From the NCBI GenBank assembly GCA_964509425.1, contig CAZDWZ010000002.1:1-64000 (forward strand): a stretch of DNA of 64,000 nt, read 5' to 3'. A program made the position numbers and the translations under genes. Positions 41,242 through 50,343 of the stretch are shown piece after piece. How positions within the stretch are numbered: position 1 is the stretch's first letter; each line of letters starts with the position of its first letter. The notes below the pieces were generated by a model. That model had not been told where the DNA came from, did no database searches, and saw only the letters and a program-made list of their open reading frames with translations. The DNA comes from CAZDWZ01 sp964509425. Lineage in GTDB: Bacteria; Bdellovibrionota_C; UBA2361; SZUA-149; CAZDWZ01.

Positions 41242-41733
41242 TTACTTTCCAATACTATTGACGAATGCGAGCCGAAGTTGTGCAAGCACCTCGGTAACTA
41301 GCCGGTTTTCTTCACCGGAGAGGTTACCTCGAGTTTTCTCGACTAGCATCGAGATAATATCAATCGTCTGCTGAGCGCCCTCGAGATTACGAGTGCCCTG
41401 CATTTGTTCCGATGGAATCTCTCCCATCATGACCAAGGCCTGAGTCGCAAGACTCATAATCAAAGAAGAAAAATCCACCGATCCGGGGCCTTGCTCGTTC
41501 CGCTGGAAATCTTCGTCAGCTCGCTCACCTCGCCGCGGGGCCGCCTCTGCAGCTCCCCTAGAGGGCGGCGGAGACACAGGCTTGTCGATAGAACTTTTTC
41601 CGGGCGATCGGAATGTTTCGGTCGACCGGGCGGCTTCGTTATTAACCGCGTCATCACGCGTCTTCCCGCTCTCGTCGAATCGCCGTTTGTCGACGACTCG
41701 AAACTCCGAACTCTCCTTCCCTTTTTCCGGCAT
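41242..41733 (-). CDS. DUF1844 protein
   Basis: 163 residues. The N-terminal 80 are polar and low-complexity; the last 80 are the DUF1844 domain: VDFSSLIMSLATQALVMMGEIP, then LEGAQQTIDIISMLVEKTRGNLS and LRLAFVNSIGK. The domain is common in Deltaproteobacteria, Acidobacteria and relatives and has no known biochemical role. It lies 97 bases upstream of htrA on the same strand. Whether the disordered front is functional is unknown. Confidence 0.9.
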   Translation of the reverse strand: MPEKGKESSEFRVVDKRRFDESGKTRDDAVNNEAARSTETFRSPGKSSIDKPVSPPPSRGAAEAAPRRGERADEDFQRNEQGPGSVDFSSLIMSLATQALVMMGEIPSEQMQGTRNLEGAQQTIDIISMLVEKTRGNLSGEENRLVTEVLAQLRLAFVNSIGK

Positions 41734-41885
41734 GATACACCCTCAAGCTGAATTCCCGGCAGTATCCGCCGCTCCAATTCGTCAAACCAGACTGACTGAC
41801 GAGAGCGATCGCACCACGGACTACTAGATAAGGAGGAGCGATTAGCATAGAACGGAGTGCTGGGAAAAAAATTTGAGCCATTTCC

Positions 41886-42797
41886 GTGATATCCGAGGTA
41901 AATCCAGGGAACATCGGTCAAGATCTGAGCACGCCGCATGAGACCGGCTCAAATTGGGATCGGCTCTGTCGCTGGTTTCAGCGAGATCATTTTTATCTCG
42001 TGGCGTTCTCCGGCGGGGTGGATTCTACCCTCGTTCTCAAGGCCGCCGTAGCCGCGGTGGGATCAGAACGGGTGCTCGCAGTGACTGCAGATTCCGCTTC
42101 GCTTCCGAGGAGCGAACTCGCCCTCACGAAATTGCTGGTCGAAGAAATCGGCGCCCGGCAACTCGTACTTCAAACGCATGAGCTCCAAAACCCCGACTAC
42201 CGGGCGAACGAGGGATCACGTTGTTACTTCTGCAAATCGGAGCTGTATCGGTCGCTCTTCACCAATTTAAAATCAGCAGAGGTCACAGCGGCCCTCTTCG
42301 CTGTCGGCTGCCGTATCGAAGACTCCATCGTAGTCGACGGACTCAATCTTGATGATTTGAGGGACGTGCGGCCCGGAAGGCGAGCAGCGGAAGAGGCGGG
42401 CGTACGTCACCCCTTGGTCGAATGCGACATCAGGAAGAGCGAGGCACGGGAGATTGCAAAAGAAGCCGGCCTTTCGAACTGGAACAAGCCGGCGATGGCC
42501 TGCCTCTCCTCTCGAATTCCGATCGGCACACAAGTAAACCCCGAACGGCTCTCACTTATTGAACGAGCAGAAGAGGCGATTCGCGCGGCCGGATTTTCAG
42601 GAGTTCGCGTCAGGCTTCATGTCCTCCCAGGTCCGGAGCCGAAGAACCTCGCGCGGATAGAAATCGCCAAGTCGGAATTAGCAGCATTCTCAATTGTGGA
42701 GAGCGGCCACCTCTGCAAGACGCTCCGAGATATCGGTTTCCACTTCGTCACGCTTGATCTAGAGGGGTATAAGTTGGGAGGAGTGAGTCAAGGGTGA
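41886..42797 (+). CDS. larE: ATP-dependent sacrificial sulfur transferase LarE
   Basis: 303 residues, GTG start at 41886. PP-loop AFSGGVDSTLVLKAA, RCYFCKSELY, and the sacrificial Cys in MACLSSRIPIGT. LarE donates its own Cys sulfur to the pyridinium precursor of the nickel-pincer cofactor (NPN). LarB and LarC, needed for the pathway, are not in the window, so the use in this organism (lactate racemase or another LarA-type enzyme) is open. Its TGA overlaps the GTG of the next gene. Confidence 0.92.
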   Translation: MISEVNPGNIGQDLSTPHETGSNWDRLCRWFQRDHFYLVAFSGGVDSTLVLKAAVAAVGSERVLAVTADSASLPRSELALTKLLVEEIGARQLVLQTHELQNPDYRANEGSRCYFCKSELYRSLFTNLKSAEVTAALFAVGCRIEDSIVVDGLNLDDLRDVRPGRRAAEEAGVRHPLVECDIRKSEAREIAKEAGLSNWNKPAMACLSSRIPIGTQVNPERLSLIERAEEAIRAAGFSGVRVRLHVLPGPEPKNLARIEIAKSELAAFSIVESGHLCKTLRDIGFHFVTLDLEGYKLGGVSQG

Positions 42798-43660
42798 GGA
42801 TTAAAATTCTCGGATGCGGCACGTCTACTGGAGTTCCCGTTCCGGGATGTCAGTGTGAAGTCTGCACTTCGATCGAGCCGAAGAATACTCGGTTAAGAAC
42901 TTCGGCGTTGATTGAGCTCCAGGAAAAAGACCTTCCTGAAAACTCGCCAATACTCTCGCCGCTCAGACAGGAATCTGCCGACCCCGAACGTGTGCTCTGC
43001 CGAGTGCTGATCGATACTGGCCCCGACCTTCGTTTTCAATTACTCCGGGAAGACGTTCGGAGTGTCGACGCTGTCCTCTACACTCACACCCATGCAGATC
43101 ACATCTTCGGCATCGACGATCTGCGTGGCATCTGCTTTAGCCAGGGCTATCCGATCCTCGCCTACACTTCCGAAGCAAACACCAAGGAGCTCAAACAATA
43201 TTTCCCGTATATCTTCGATCCCGATCCGGAGTATTTAGGCGGCGCTCCTCCTAAAATCGATCTCAAAGTGATTCAAGCCTACTCGGCCTTTGAACTTTTT
43301 GGTGTGCCCGTCGTTCCGCTTCCTGTTCTGCACGGCAAGCTGGAAATTCTCGGCTTTCGAATCGGCTCTTTTGCCTACCTTACCGACTGCTCGGCAATTC
43401 CGGTTGATACGAAGTCCGCACTTCAGGGTCTCGACGTGCTTTGCCTTTCAGGACTGCGGAGCCGCCCACATCCAACACATTTATCTCTGGACGAGGCGTG
43501 CCGAGAGATTCTTTCGCTTGCTCCGAAACGCGCGTATTTGATTCACCTCTCCCACGACGTCGACTACAGTTCTGAGAACGCGAGACTCGCGACAGTTTCG
43601 AACGCAGAAACAGGACCGCTCATCGAACTCGCGTACGACGGCCTTCAAATCGCTATCTAA
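42794..43660 (+). CDS. MBL-fold hydrolase, PhnP-like
   Basis: 288 residues from GTG at 42794, overlapping the larE stop. N-terminal LGCGTSTGVPVPGCQCEVC with the CxCxxC insertion typical of PhnP (phosphoribosyl cyclic phosphodiesterase) relatives; the metal site is THTHADHIFGIDDLR (HxHxDH), with a late LIHLSHDVDY. PhnP opens 5-phosphoribosyl 1,2-cyclic phosphate, but similar proteins act on other phosphodiesters. Context with larE does not fix the substrate. A 40-residue insert (about 40-70) differs from E. coli PhnP. Confidence 0.85.
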   Translation: MRIKILGCGTSTGVPVPGCQCEVCTSIEPKNTRLRTSALIELQEKDLPENSPILSPLRQESADPERVLCRVLIDTGPDLRFQLLREDVRSVDAVLYTHTHADHIFGIDDLRGICFSQGYPILAYTSEANTKELKQYFPYIFDPDPEYLGGAPPKIDLKVIQAYSAFELFGVPVVPLPVLHGKLEILGFRIGSFAYLTDCSAIPVDTKSALQGLDVLCLSGLRSRPHPTHLSLDEACREILSLAPKRAYLIHLSHDVDYSSENARLATVSNAETGPLIELAYDGLQIAI

Positions 43661-43670
43661 CGTTTAAACT

Positions 43671-43831
43671 CTTTCTCTGTGTAATCTCTGTGCCACTGTG
43701 CCACTGTGCCACTGTGCCACTGTGCCTCTGAGCCACTGTGCCTCTGTGGTTCAACAGGCTTCTTCATCCAGGTCGCAACGACGCGGCGATTCGCCATCCT
43801 ATTGAACCACAGAGACACAGAGGCACAGAGT
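43671..43831. repeat. Imperfect palindromic repeat element, copy 2, with 8-bp tandem expansion
   Basis: The same kind of arms and centre as 38442-38546: CTCTGTGGTTCAACAGG, CCAGGTCG, CGACGCGG, ATTCGCCATCC, then ATTGAACCACAGAGACACAG. The left arm is lengthened by tandem TGTGCCAC units (four perfect copies at 43689-43720, then degenerate copies to about 43752). It lies between two convergent genes. Confidence 0.9.
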
Positions 43832-43857
43832 GATAGGAGCAGAGTGATAAGAAGAGC

Positions 43858-44295
43858 CTACTTTTGCGCCATCATTTTCTGGAGGCGGGTCCGAGTAAGC
43901 TCGAACCGCTTCGCGGCTTCCGGGCTGTTCTGCACCATCCATTCAGCATTCTGGAACGCGGTGGCCGCGAGCTGTTCGCGAATATCTTTTAAGTACGGAA
44001 ATACTTTCCCAAAGAGAAACAGCCCTTCGCCGTTACTCTCTATCAGAAAGCAAGGGTCGACGATTCCGTGTTTCCCGAAGCTGTAGACCATTTCCCAATA
44101 GGTCCCGCACTGGCGAAACGCCGAGTTCAGCGGATGCTGGGGTGAGCTCGCAACTTCCATCACGTCGCCAAAAGACTTTGGCCAGAAATTTTGATTGAGG
44201 GCCTGTCGTGCTTCTCGCATCACAGGCTCTCTTCGAGTGTCGTAAACTTTCAGAATCAGTTCAGCGTCCGCATGTGTGAGCGGTTTTCCAGCCAT
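43858..44295 (-). CDS. Conserved hypothetical protein, soluble
   Basis: 145 residues, ATG after AAAGGAG. Helical throughout: ADAELILKVYDTRREPVMREARQAL, FRQCGTYWEMVYSFGKHGIV and GEGLFLFGKVFPYLKDIREQL. I recall similar proteins of this size from Acidobacteria and Deltaproteobacteria (YE/DLRREPVMRxAR pattern) without known function. It ends near the palindromic repeat. Confidence 0.7.
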   Translation of the reverse strand: MAGKPLTHADAELILKVYDTRREPVMREARQALNQNFWPKSFGDVMEVASSPQHPLNSAFRQCGTYWEMVYSFGKHGIVDPCFLIESNGEGLFLFGKVFPYLKDIREQLAATAFQNAEWMVQNSPEAAKRFELTRTRLQKMMAQK

Positions 44296-44361
44296 CTCGT
44301 TCTCCTTTCCTGTGCGACCCCGGGATACAAATTCCGGAGTGAATAATGAATACCGTTGAAG

Positions 44362-44865
44362 TTATTGATTCAGATTCCGGTCAAACCCCGGAAGCGTGTT
44401 TCCATGTGGCGACTCGCCTGCGACTACGCGCCCAGAATCTCGCTCCGATAGCCAGACGTACACGTTTTCACCTACTTTTCTCGCATCGAGAATATAGTTC
44501 TGATTCGGAGCGGCGTACATCTCTACATTCCTCTTGACCTTGGTCACGTAGGTTCGATCCTTCACCGCTCCGCTGTCTTCGTAAAACTCAAGCTCGACTT
44601 CAAGTCGATGCTCGCCCGGCGGTACGACCCACTTGTATTCGAGTAGAGTCGGGTTCATCCCATCGATTGACTTTATCGAGATCGAATCCCCGCCTTCGCG
44701 TCTGAGCATCGTGCGCGAGCGGATAACGGCCGGCCCGACTTCCGCAGGATTCGGCGGAGGGACGAGAGCCCGGCGAACTGGACCGCATCCGCCGGCGAAA
44801 AGGGAGGAGACCAGCAAAACAATTGCACAAGATGCAACGGCCACAAACTTGCTCAGCACCTTCAT
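44362..44865 (-). CDS. Lipoprotein, unknown function
   Basis: 167 residues. Signal peptide with lipobox AGGC at about residues 24-27. The mature part starts GPVRRALVPPPN and is mostly beta: ISIKSIDGMNPTLLEYKWVVPPGEHRLEVELEFYE, reminiscent of small PEGA-like outer-membrane sandwiches that anchor carbohydrate or peptidoglycan ligands. It is divergent from the LysR gene with only 38 bases between, so the two may share a regulatory region. Confidence 0.7.
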   Translation of the reverse strand: MKVLSKFVAVASCAIVLLVSSLFAGGCGPVRRALVPPPNPAEVGPAVIRSRTMLRREGGDSISIKSIDGMNPTLLEYKWVVPPGEHRLEVELEFYEDSGAVKDRTYVTKVKRNVEMYAAPNQNYILDARKVGENVYVWLSERDSGRVVAGESPHGNTLPGFDRNLNQ

Positions 44866-44903
44866 CGCTTTCGTTTCCTCCCTGATTTGTCTATGCTCTT
44901 CAC

Positions 44904-45794
44904 ATGGAGATTCAACAGTTACGAGGATTTCATGCGGTTGCCAAGTACAAGAACTTTACGGTAGCCGCGCAGAAAACGCAGAGAACACAGCCCACCATTA
45001 GTCTCCAGGTGAAAGCACTGGAAGATGAACTTGGTGTGAAGTTGTTCGAGCGGCTTGGTCCACGCCGAGTTACCGTGACCCCGGAGGGGAAAATCCTCCT
45101 TGAGCTCACCGCGTCAATTCTGCAGGACGTGGACTCGCTCGAAAGCCGGTTCCGGGAGGCGCTCGGAAACTACAGCTCGAGCCGGGTGGCAGTTGCGACC
45201 CACACTTCAGTGATGGTCTACCTCCTTCCGCCGATCATTCAAAAATTCAAGTCGGTGTATCCGACCTGTCATCTCACGATTCTCAACCGGAATCGCGACG
45301 AAATGATCAAAATGCTCGAGGCCGGTGAGATTGACGTTGGAATCACGTCGATCAGTCATGCTCCAAGTACAATCGACTACAGAGTCTTCTCCCGGTTCAA
45401 CCGAATCCTTATCGCGACCAAGGATCATCCCATAAGCAAGCTCAAGCAGGTCACGGTTCAGGATATTGCAAAATACCCTCTCATTCTCCCGGCGCAGGAT
45501 TCAACCACGAGGCGGCTCATCGACAATTTATTTCAGCAGCACGGAGTAAAGCCGGAAGTCGCGATGGAGGTCGTCGGGCGAACGGCAATCAAGACGTACG
45601 TCAGCATGAACCTGGGTCTTTCGATCATTAACGAATACTACTTGACTCAGCAGGACCGGGACCATTTGTTTGTCTCCGACGTCACCGAATACTTCGGTCA
45701 GGCTGAAACCGGTATTGTGTTGCGAAAGGGTCGGCTGCTCCCAAAGCCCGCCAAAGATCTCATCGATTTCGTCATCGAAACCGGGAAATTATAG
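44904..45794 (+). CDS. LysR-type regulator, CysB-like
   Basis: 296 residues. N-terminal winged HTH (QQLRGFHAVAKYKNFTVAAQKTQRTQPTISLQVKALEDELG) followed by a periplasmic-binding-like effector domain with ATHTSVMVYLLPPIIQKF and EIDVGITS; the CysB/Cbl branch is suggested by the ATHT at the sulfate/ligand site and by KYKNFTVAA. CysB-type regulators control sulfur assimilation in response to N-acetylserine or sulfate. No cys genes lie next to it, so its targets are unknown. The lipoprotein gene at 44362 is the nearest divergent candidate. Confidence 0.85.
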   Translation: MEIQQLRGFHAVAKYKNFTVAAQKTQRTQPTISLQVKALEDELGVKLFERLGPRRVTVTPEGKILLELTASILQDVDSLESRFREALGNYSSSRVAVATHTSVMVYLLPPIIQKFKSVYPTCHLTILNRNRDEMIKMLEAGEIDVGITSISHAPSTIDYRVFSRFNRILIATKDHPISKLKQVTVQDIAKYPLILPAQDSTTRRLIDNLFQQHGVKPEVAMEVVGRTAIKTYVSMNLGLSIINEYYLTQQDRDHLFVSDVTEYFGQAETGIVLRKGRLLPKPAKDLIDFVIETGKL

Positions 45795-45949
45795 CTCTAT
45801 TAGTCCGCCTGATGTTGGTGATCAGCCTTCAGCCGCTCTAAACGCAGTATTAATTTCCCCGATTCATGAGAGATTTTGACACAAATAGACATTGTTTTTC
45901 GGCATAATTATCTGTAGATTCGCCTTCGTTTTAGGGGGCATCGAGGCGT

Positions 45950-46738
45950 GTGAGACACCCAAACCATCAGTGCTCGAGAAGCAGTTTTTTCGCCGCTCGA
46001 TTTCAGGCGGCGATTAAATTGGCTGTCTTGTTTGCTACGGCTGCTCTCGCTGATGTGGCGCTTGCTGACTCTCTGGATTCCCCGACCGGACGTTACTATT
46101 CACGTAACAGTGAACTGTCGTCCTACAGATTCGGGTTCGAAGCGCCGCCCGCACCATGTCCCTGCCTTGATCCACAATACGATCCACGTGTCGCTTACGA
46201 CGCGGCTCGTGATCGCAATTATGCTTCGCGCGGCAGCGCCTCTCCGCGATATGCCGGCCGCCGGTACGGAGCGGCCAGGCCTTCGTTTACGCAGTCGATG
46301 TGGGACGAATTGAAAGAATATGCGATCGACTTCCTTCCAGACTCTATCGCGGGTGACAGCGCCGGCTATCCGGACACACCTTCCGTGATGCCGTACGGTC
46401 AAGCTCGACTCCCGCTTCGCGTCTCGCGCTACGCTCCACCTTCGTTTTCCACCGGACAATCGTTCTCCTCTGCGTTGTCCGGATTCTCGGGATACGGGGG
46501 TTCCAGTGGCTCACCTGAGCGTCTCACGCGTCGAGTTCAAGAGCTCAGCGATTCGTTCGTGAACTCCATCGCCGGGTTGCTCAAATACTACTTCGGAGGC
46601 GAGCCCGCATACGCAGACTACGGTGCGGGTCTGAGCGGTGGTGGATTTGATTTTGGCGGCGGTAGCGATGCCGTTGATTTTGACGCTTCTGAAAGAATCG
46701 CCGCATCGCTTGCGGAAGACGGCCTGGTCCATTTCTGA
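45950..46738 (+). CDS. Secreted Ser/Gly/Tyr-rich hypothetical protein
   Basis: 262 residues from GTG at 45950. Signal peptide FQAAIKLAVLFATAALADVALA then DSLDSPTGRYYS. Mature region rich in Tyr, Pro, Ser and Gly (FSTGQSFSSALSGFSGYGGSSGSPE), with a predicted helix (ELSDSFVNSIAGLLKYYF) and a Gly-rich acidic end. Such composition is typical of disordered or surface-exposed proteins. Not recognised. Upstream of it lies an A/T-rich stretch with TTGACA-like elements. Confidence 0.6.
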   Translation: MRHPNHQCSRSSFFAARFQAAIKLAVLFATAALADVALADSLDSPTGRYYSRNSELSSYRFGFEAPPAPCPCLDPQYDPRVAYDAARDRNYASRGSASPRYAGRRYGAARPSFTQSMWDELKEYAIDFLPDSIAGDSAGYPDTPSVMPYGQARLPLRVSRYAPPSFSTGQSFSSALSGFSGYGGSSGSPERLTRRVQELSDSFVNSIAGLLKYYFGGEPAYADYGAGLSGGGFDFGGGSDAVDFDASERIAASLAEDGLVHF

Positions 46739-47016
46739 CGAATATACCCCTTTACAACAACATTCTCATTTCCATCAAAAGTGCCCACCACTGCGCGGCG
46801 TTTGTTGTCGAAGCGCGGCATTTGTGTAATTGAAGTTCAGTCGCCTTACTCGCGAGCGAGACGGGCTTGTTATTTTGAAATTATGAGGACTCGTGCCCGG
46901 GCGGATCGTTGGAATCCCGATTGGCGTGGACGGAATCATAGTGGAAAGTTTAGCGACCTGGACGGTTTAGTAACGTGGAAGGCGAACCTTCGTAAAAATT
47001 GCGCTTTGGGGGAGAA
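46739..47016. other. Intergenic region upstream of citrate synthase
   Basis: About 280 bases without a supported gene. A GGGGGAGAA ribosome site marks its right end. No clear operator or riboswitch seen. Confidence 0.5.
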
Positions 47017-48318
47017 ATGGCTGGAGGAAATTCCGAGACTGCAGAACTCAAGTTACCGGATGGCAGAATTTGTAAACTGCCGGTGATAGTCGGCACGGAA
47101 TCGGAGAAGGCCATCGACATCACGAAACTCAGGGCAGAGACGGGCTACATCACACTCGACAGCGGATACGGAAACACCGGCGCTTGCTTGAGCTCGATTA
47201 CCTTCCTCGACGGCGAGCAAGGCATTCTTCGATATCGCGGTTATCCCATCGAAGAGCTCGCCGAAAAATCCAGCTTCGTCGAAACGGCTTATCTCCTTAT
47301 TTACGGTGAGCTGCCGAATAAAACACAGCTCGAGAAGTGGGAACGGAAGCTCACTCGGCATACCCTCATTCATGAGGACATGAAGCGCTTCTACGACGGT
47401 TTTCCTCGAGACGCGCATCCTATGGCGATCTTGTCTTCGGTGGTCTCCGCGAGCTATGCATTCTATCAGGACTGGGACGAGCCGCGAGATGCGGAGAAGC
47501 AAGAGCTTCATATCATCCGTCTCCTCTCGAAGCTGCCGACGATGGCGGCCTTTGCCTACAAAAAAGCCATCGGTCATCCTTTCATCTATCCCGACAATAA
47601 GCTCAGTTACTGCTCGAATTTTCTTCGAATGATGTTCGCAACTCCGGCAGAGCCCTACGAGCCCGATCCGGATATCGTCCGTGCACTCGATCTGCTTTTG
47701 ATTCTTCATGCAGACCACGAACAGAATTGCTCGACCTCAACTGTGCGCATGGTTGGGAGCAGCCTCTCCTCGTTATATGCCTGCATCGCTGCAGGGATTG
47801 GTGCGTTGTGGGGGATCCGGCACGGTGGAGCGAATCAGAAGGTCATCGAGATGCTCCAAGAGATCGTCGCAGAAGGCGGCGATGTGAAAAAGTTCGTCGA
47901 GCAAGCGAAGTCAAAAGATTCGAAGAACCGTCTGATGGGATTCGGTCACCGAGTCTACAAGAACTACGATCCTCGCGCGAAGATTCTGAAGGAAGCGTGT
48001 CATAAAGTGCTGAAGAAGGTTCCGCTTCAGGACCCGCTTTTTGACGTGGCTCAGCAGCTCGAAGAGATCGCGCTGAAGGACAGCTACTTCGTAGAGCGAA
48101 AGCTGTATCCGAACGTGGATTTCTACAGCGGCATCATCTACAGCGCGCTGGATATTCCGGTAAACGGCTTTACAGCAATGTTCGCCCTCGGCCGCCTCCC
48201 AGGCTGGATTGCCCAGTGGAGAGAAATGATCAGCGATCCAGAGAGCAGAATCGACCGGCCGAGACAGATATACAACGGCGAGAAGAAGCGATCATACGTT
48301 CCAGTAGGGTCTCGATAA
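47017..48318 (+). CDS. gltA: Type II citrate synthase
   Basis: 433 residues from ATG at 47017, six bases after GGGGGAG. Hallmarks: LSSITFLDGEQGILRYRGYPIEELAEKSSFVETAYLLI, HADHEQNCSTSTVRMVGSS with catalytic His, GIGALWGIRHGGANQKV, MGFGHRVYKNYDPRAKIL with catalytic His and an NVDFYSGIIYSALDIP block containing catalytic Asp. It condenses oxaloacetate with acetyl-CoA to start the TCA cycle. Length and N-terminal domain fit the hexameric, NADH-sensitive type of Gram-negative bacteria. Confidence 0.97.
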   Translation: MAGGNSETAELKLPDGRICKLPVIVGTESEKAIDITKLRAETGYITLDSGYGNTGACLSSITFLDGEQGILRYRGYPIEELAEKSSFVETAYLLIYGELPNKTQLEKWERKLTRHTLIHEDMKRFYDGFPRDAHPMAILSSVVSASYAFYQDWDEPRDAEKQELHIIRLLSKLPTMAAFAYKKAIGHPFIYPDNKLSYCSNFLRMMFATPAEPYEPDPDIVRALDLLLILHADHEQNCSTSTVRMVGSSLSSLYACIAAGIGALWGIRHGGANQKVIEMLQEIVAEGGDVKKFVEQAKSKDSKNRLMGFGHRVYKNYDPRAKILKEACHKVLKKVPLQDPLFDVAQQLEEIALKDSYFVERKLYPNVDFYSGIIYSALDIPVNGFTAMFALGRLPGWIAQWREMISDPESRIDRPRQIYNGEKKRSYVPVGSR

Positions 48319-48320
48319 CC

Positions 48321-48360
48321 CGTTCGCCTTGTTTCTCGTTTTAGGAAACAGAGGCGAACG
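48321..48360 (+). terminator. Hairpin after citrate synthase
   Basis: CGTTCGCCT pairs with AGGCGAACG, continued by TGTTTC with GAAACA, around TCGTTTTAG; CAGTCTTTCT follows. It begins three bases after the gltA stop. A strong hairpin with a weak T-tract, so a likely terminator or 3'-end stabiliser. Confidence 0.65.
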
Positions 48361-48388
48361 CAGTCTTTCTGGGCTCCCCGGGGGTGTC

Positions 48389-48847
48389 TTGGGATCGAAA
48401 GTTGTTAATTTCGTTGCTCTGTCTCTCACTGCAGCCGCTCTCGGTGCGGCTGCCGCCTATTTCACCGGAAGCTCAAACGGAGAGCTAAGTCTGCATTCTG
48501 CACCGGCGAACGCGAAGCGCCCAGAAGATCATCCCGCGATATCGACACCAATCTCCGCGATGCCGGTCACAGCGATGCCCGTCACAGCGATGCCGGTCAC
48601 AGCGATGCCCCCAACGGGGATGCCGGTATCGGGGCTTGGAAGCGGAGTGGAAGAGTGCGACGTTCAATGCGGAGCTGAGGCATCGAAACCTGCCGAAAAC
48701 CTGGGAACAAGCAGTTCAATAAGCTCTTCCGGCACGCCGAAAGCTCGGTCGAGCATGTCCGATACCGAGTTCTCTGCAACTCGATTGACGACTTCAGAGC
48801 CTGCGCCGGGAACGCCGCCTGACGGGAATTTAGAGTCCACGCACTAG
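48389..48847 (+). CDS. Membrane-anchored low-complexity protein with AMPVT repeats
   Basis: 152 residues from a TTG at 48389 with GGGGG upstream; the frame is open to 48329 but that start lies in the gltA hairpin. A hydrophobic segment (VVNFVALSLTAAALGAAAAYF) anchors it. A tandem repeat AMPVT occurs about three to four times (48556-48620; 15-bp units GCGATGCCGGTCACA), then a Ser/Thr/Pro-rich tail. Function unknown and coding status only moderately supported. Confidence 0.45.
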   Translation: MGSKVVNFVALSLTAAALGAAAAYFTGSSNGELSLHSAPANAKRPEDHPAISTPISAMPVTAMPVTAMPVTAMPPTGMPVSGLGSGVEECDVQCGAEASKPAENLGTSSSISSSGTPKARSSMSDTEFSATRLTTSEPAPGTPPDGNLESTH

Positions 48848-48916
48848 AATCGCGGGCCTGGAAGAGCAGTCCGACCGAAACCAAAACGCAACCAACTGTG
48901 AACTGTTCTCACCAGG

Positions 48917-49381
48917 CTACGAGGCGGCTGGAAGCTCTCCGGAAATCTTCATAAGCATCCCGGCTTGGATTCCGAGCGCCTTGCTCCGTCCGCCTCTGAC
49001 TTCAAGAACGTAGACAGCGGGTCCGGCACTTCGACGAGGCGATTCCGTAAGCGGCACCGCACGCTCGACGATCGAGACGACTTTCAAGCCCGAGTCCACA
49101 AAAATCATGTCGAGCTCGAGATAGGTGTTCTTCATCCAGAAGCTGCGCTCTTCCTCTTTCGGAAAAATGAAGAGCATCGCCTCTTCATTTTTCATTTCCT
49201 TTCGGTACATCAATCCAATCTCCCGCTGCGAGGGAGTGGATGCGATCTCGGCAGAAAACGCCGCTACTTGAGTGCCGTCGCTCTTCACGAAGCTTACCTC
49301 GGCAGTCCGGCCGCGAGAACAGCCGCCAGCAAAATAAAGGCACGCAACAAGTACGAAGAGGTGTCGATACGGGACGTTCAT
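48917..49381 (-). CDS. DUF192 lipoprotein
   Basis: 154 residues. Signal peptide with lipobox AGGC. DUF192 domain: FSAEIASTPSQREIGLMYRKEM, FIFPKEEERSFWMKNTYLELDMIFVD, AVYVLEVRGGRSKALGIQAG. The family is widespread and has no settled function. It is translationally coupled to etfA (ATGA), an association I cannot explain functionally. Confidence 0.88.
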   Translation of the reverse strand: MNVPYRHLFVLVACLYFAGGCSRGRTAEVSFVKSDGTQVAAFSAEIASTPSQREIGLMYRKEMKNEEAMLFIFPKEEERSFWMKNTYLELDMIFVDSGLKVVSIVERAVPLTESPRRSAGPAVYVLEVRGGRSKALGIQAGMLMKISGELPAAS

Positions 49382-50343
49382 CCTTTCACTTTCTTGATCT
49401 CGTTGGTGAGCTCTGGGACGGCTTGAAAGAGATCGGCGACGAGCCCGTAGTCCGCAACTTCAAAGATCGGAGCTTCCGGATCTTTGTTCACCGCCACAAT
49501 GACTTTTGAATCTTTCATTCCGGCGAGGTGCTGAATTGCTCCCGAGATTCCGATCGCAACGTACAACTCGGGGGCAACGACCTTCCCGGTTTGTCCGACC
49601 TGCCAATCGTTCGGTGCAAACCCGGAATCAACTGCAGCTCGACTTGCGCCCACAGCGGCGCCCAGCACGTCGGCGAGAGGAGCGATATACTTTTCGAAGT
49701 TTTCAGCCGATGCCATCGCCCGTCCGCCGCTGACGACCACTCGAGCCGTGGCAAGATCCGGCCGTTCACTCTTTACACTTTCAAAGGAGACAAAAGTCTG
49801 ACGCGGATCGGCTGCAATTGACAGCGGGACTTCGCGCACCGGACACGCGGCTGCTGAAATAGGGGCCGAGAAGGCCGACGGCCTCACCGAAACGACCTGA
49901 ACCGCAGAGTCAAGCTCGACGTCAGCGATTATATTTCCCGCAAACATGAGCCTCCGAAACCCACCGGCTGAAAGGACCGCGACGATATCGCTCGCTTGAG
50001 CCGCTTCAAACTTTACGGCAAGCCGCGGGAGGAGGTCTTTTCCCATTGCCGAAGAAGCGGCGAGAATAAACGTCGGCTTTAGTTCGGAGAGTATTTGCAA
50101 ACACGCGGTTTCGAAATTCAACGCCAGGTAGTTACTGAGCACTTCTGAGTTGGCAAAGACAACCTCATCCAACCCGAACTGAGCCGCTTCAGATGCAGCT
50201 CCAGAAGCTGCGCTGCCGCCGCATACGAGACCGATAACTTTCGACGCATTTTCTCGCTTCTTCAGCTCCAACGCCGCTGTGATCGCGGGCAGAGAGGTCT
50301 TCGCAAGCGCACCACTCACACTTTCAAGCAGAACAACAATCAC
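49378..50343 (-). CDS. etfA: Electron transfer flavoprotein subunit alpha
   Basis: 321 residues from GTG at 50343, overlapping the etfB stop. C-terminal FAD-binding domain: ARVVVSGGRAM, AAVDSGFAPNDWQVGQTGKVVAPELYVAIGISGAIQHLAGMKDSKVIVAVNKD. Together with EtfB it accepts electrons from acyl-CoA or other dehydrogenases and passes them on, here perhaps to the Fe-S oxidoreductase at 20846; that pairing is inference since they are 27 kb apart. Confidence 0.96.
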   Translation of the reverse strand: MIVVLLESVSGALAKTSLPAITAALELKKRENASKVIGLVCGGSAASGAASEAAQFGLDEVVFANSEVLSNYLALNFETACLQILSELKPTFILAASSAMGKDLLPRLAVKFEAAQASDIVAVLSAGGFRRLMFAGNIIADVELDSAVQVVSVRPSAFSAPISAAACPVREVPLSIAADPRQTFVSFESVKSERPDLATARVVVSGGRAMASAENFEKYIAPLADVLGAAVGASRAAVDSGFAPNDWQVGQTGKVVAPELYVAIGISGAIQHLAGMKDSKVIVAVNKDPEAPIFEVADYGLVADLFQAVPELTNEIKKVKG

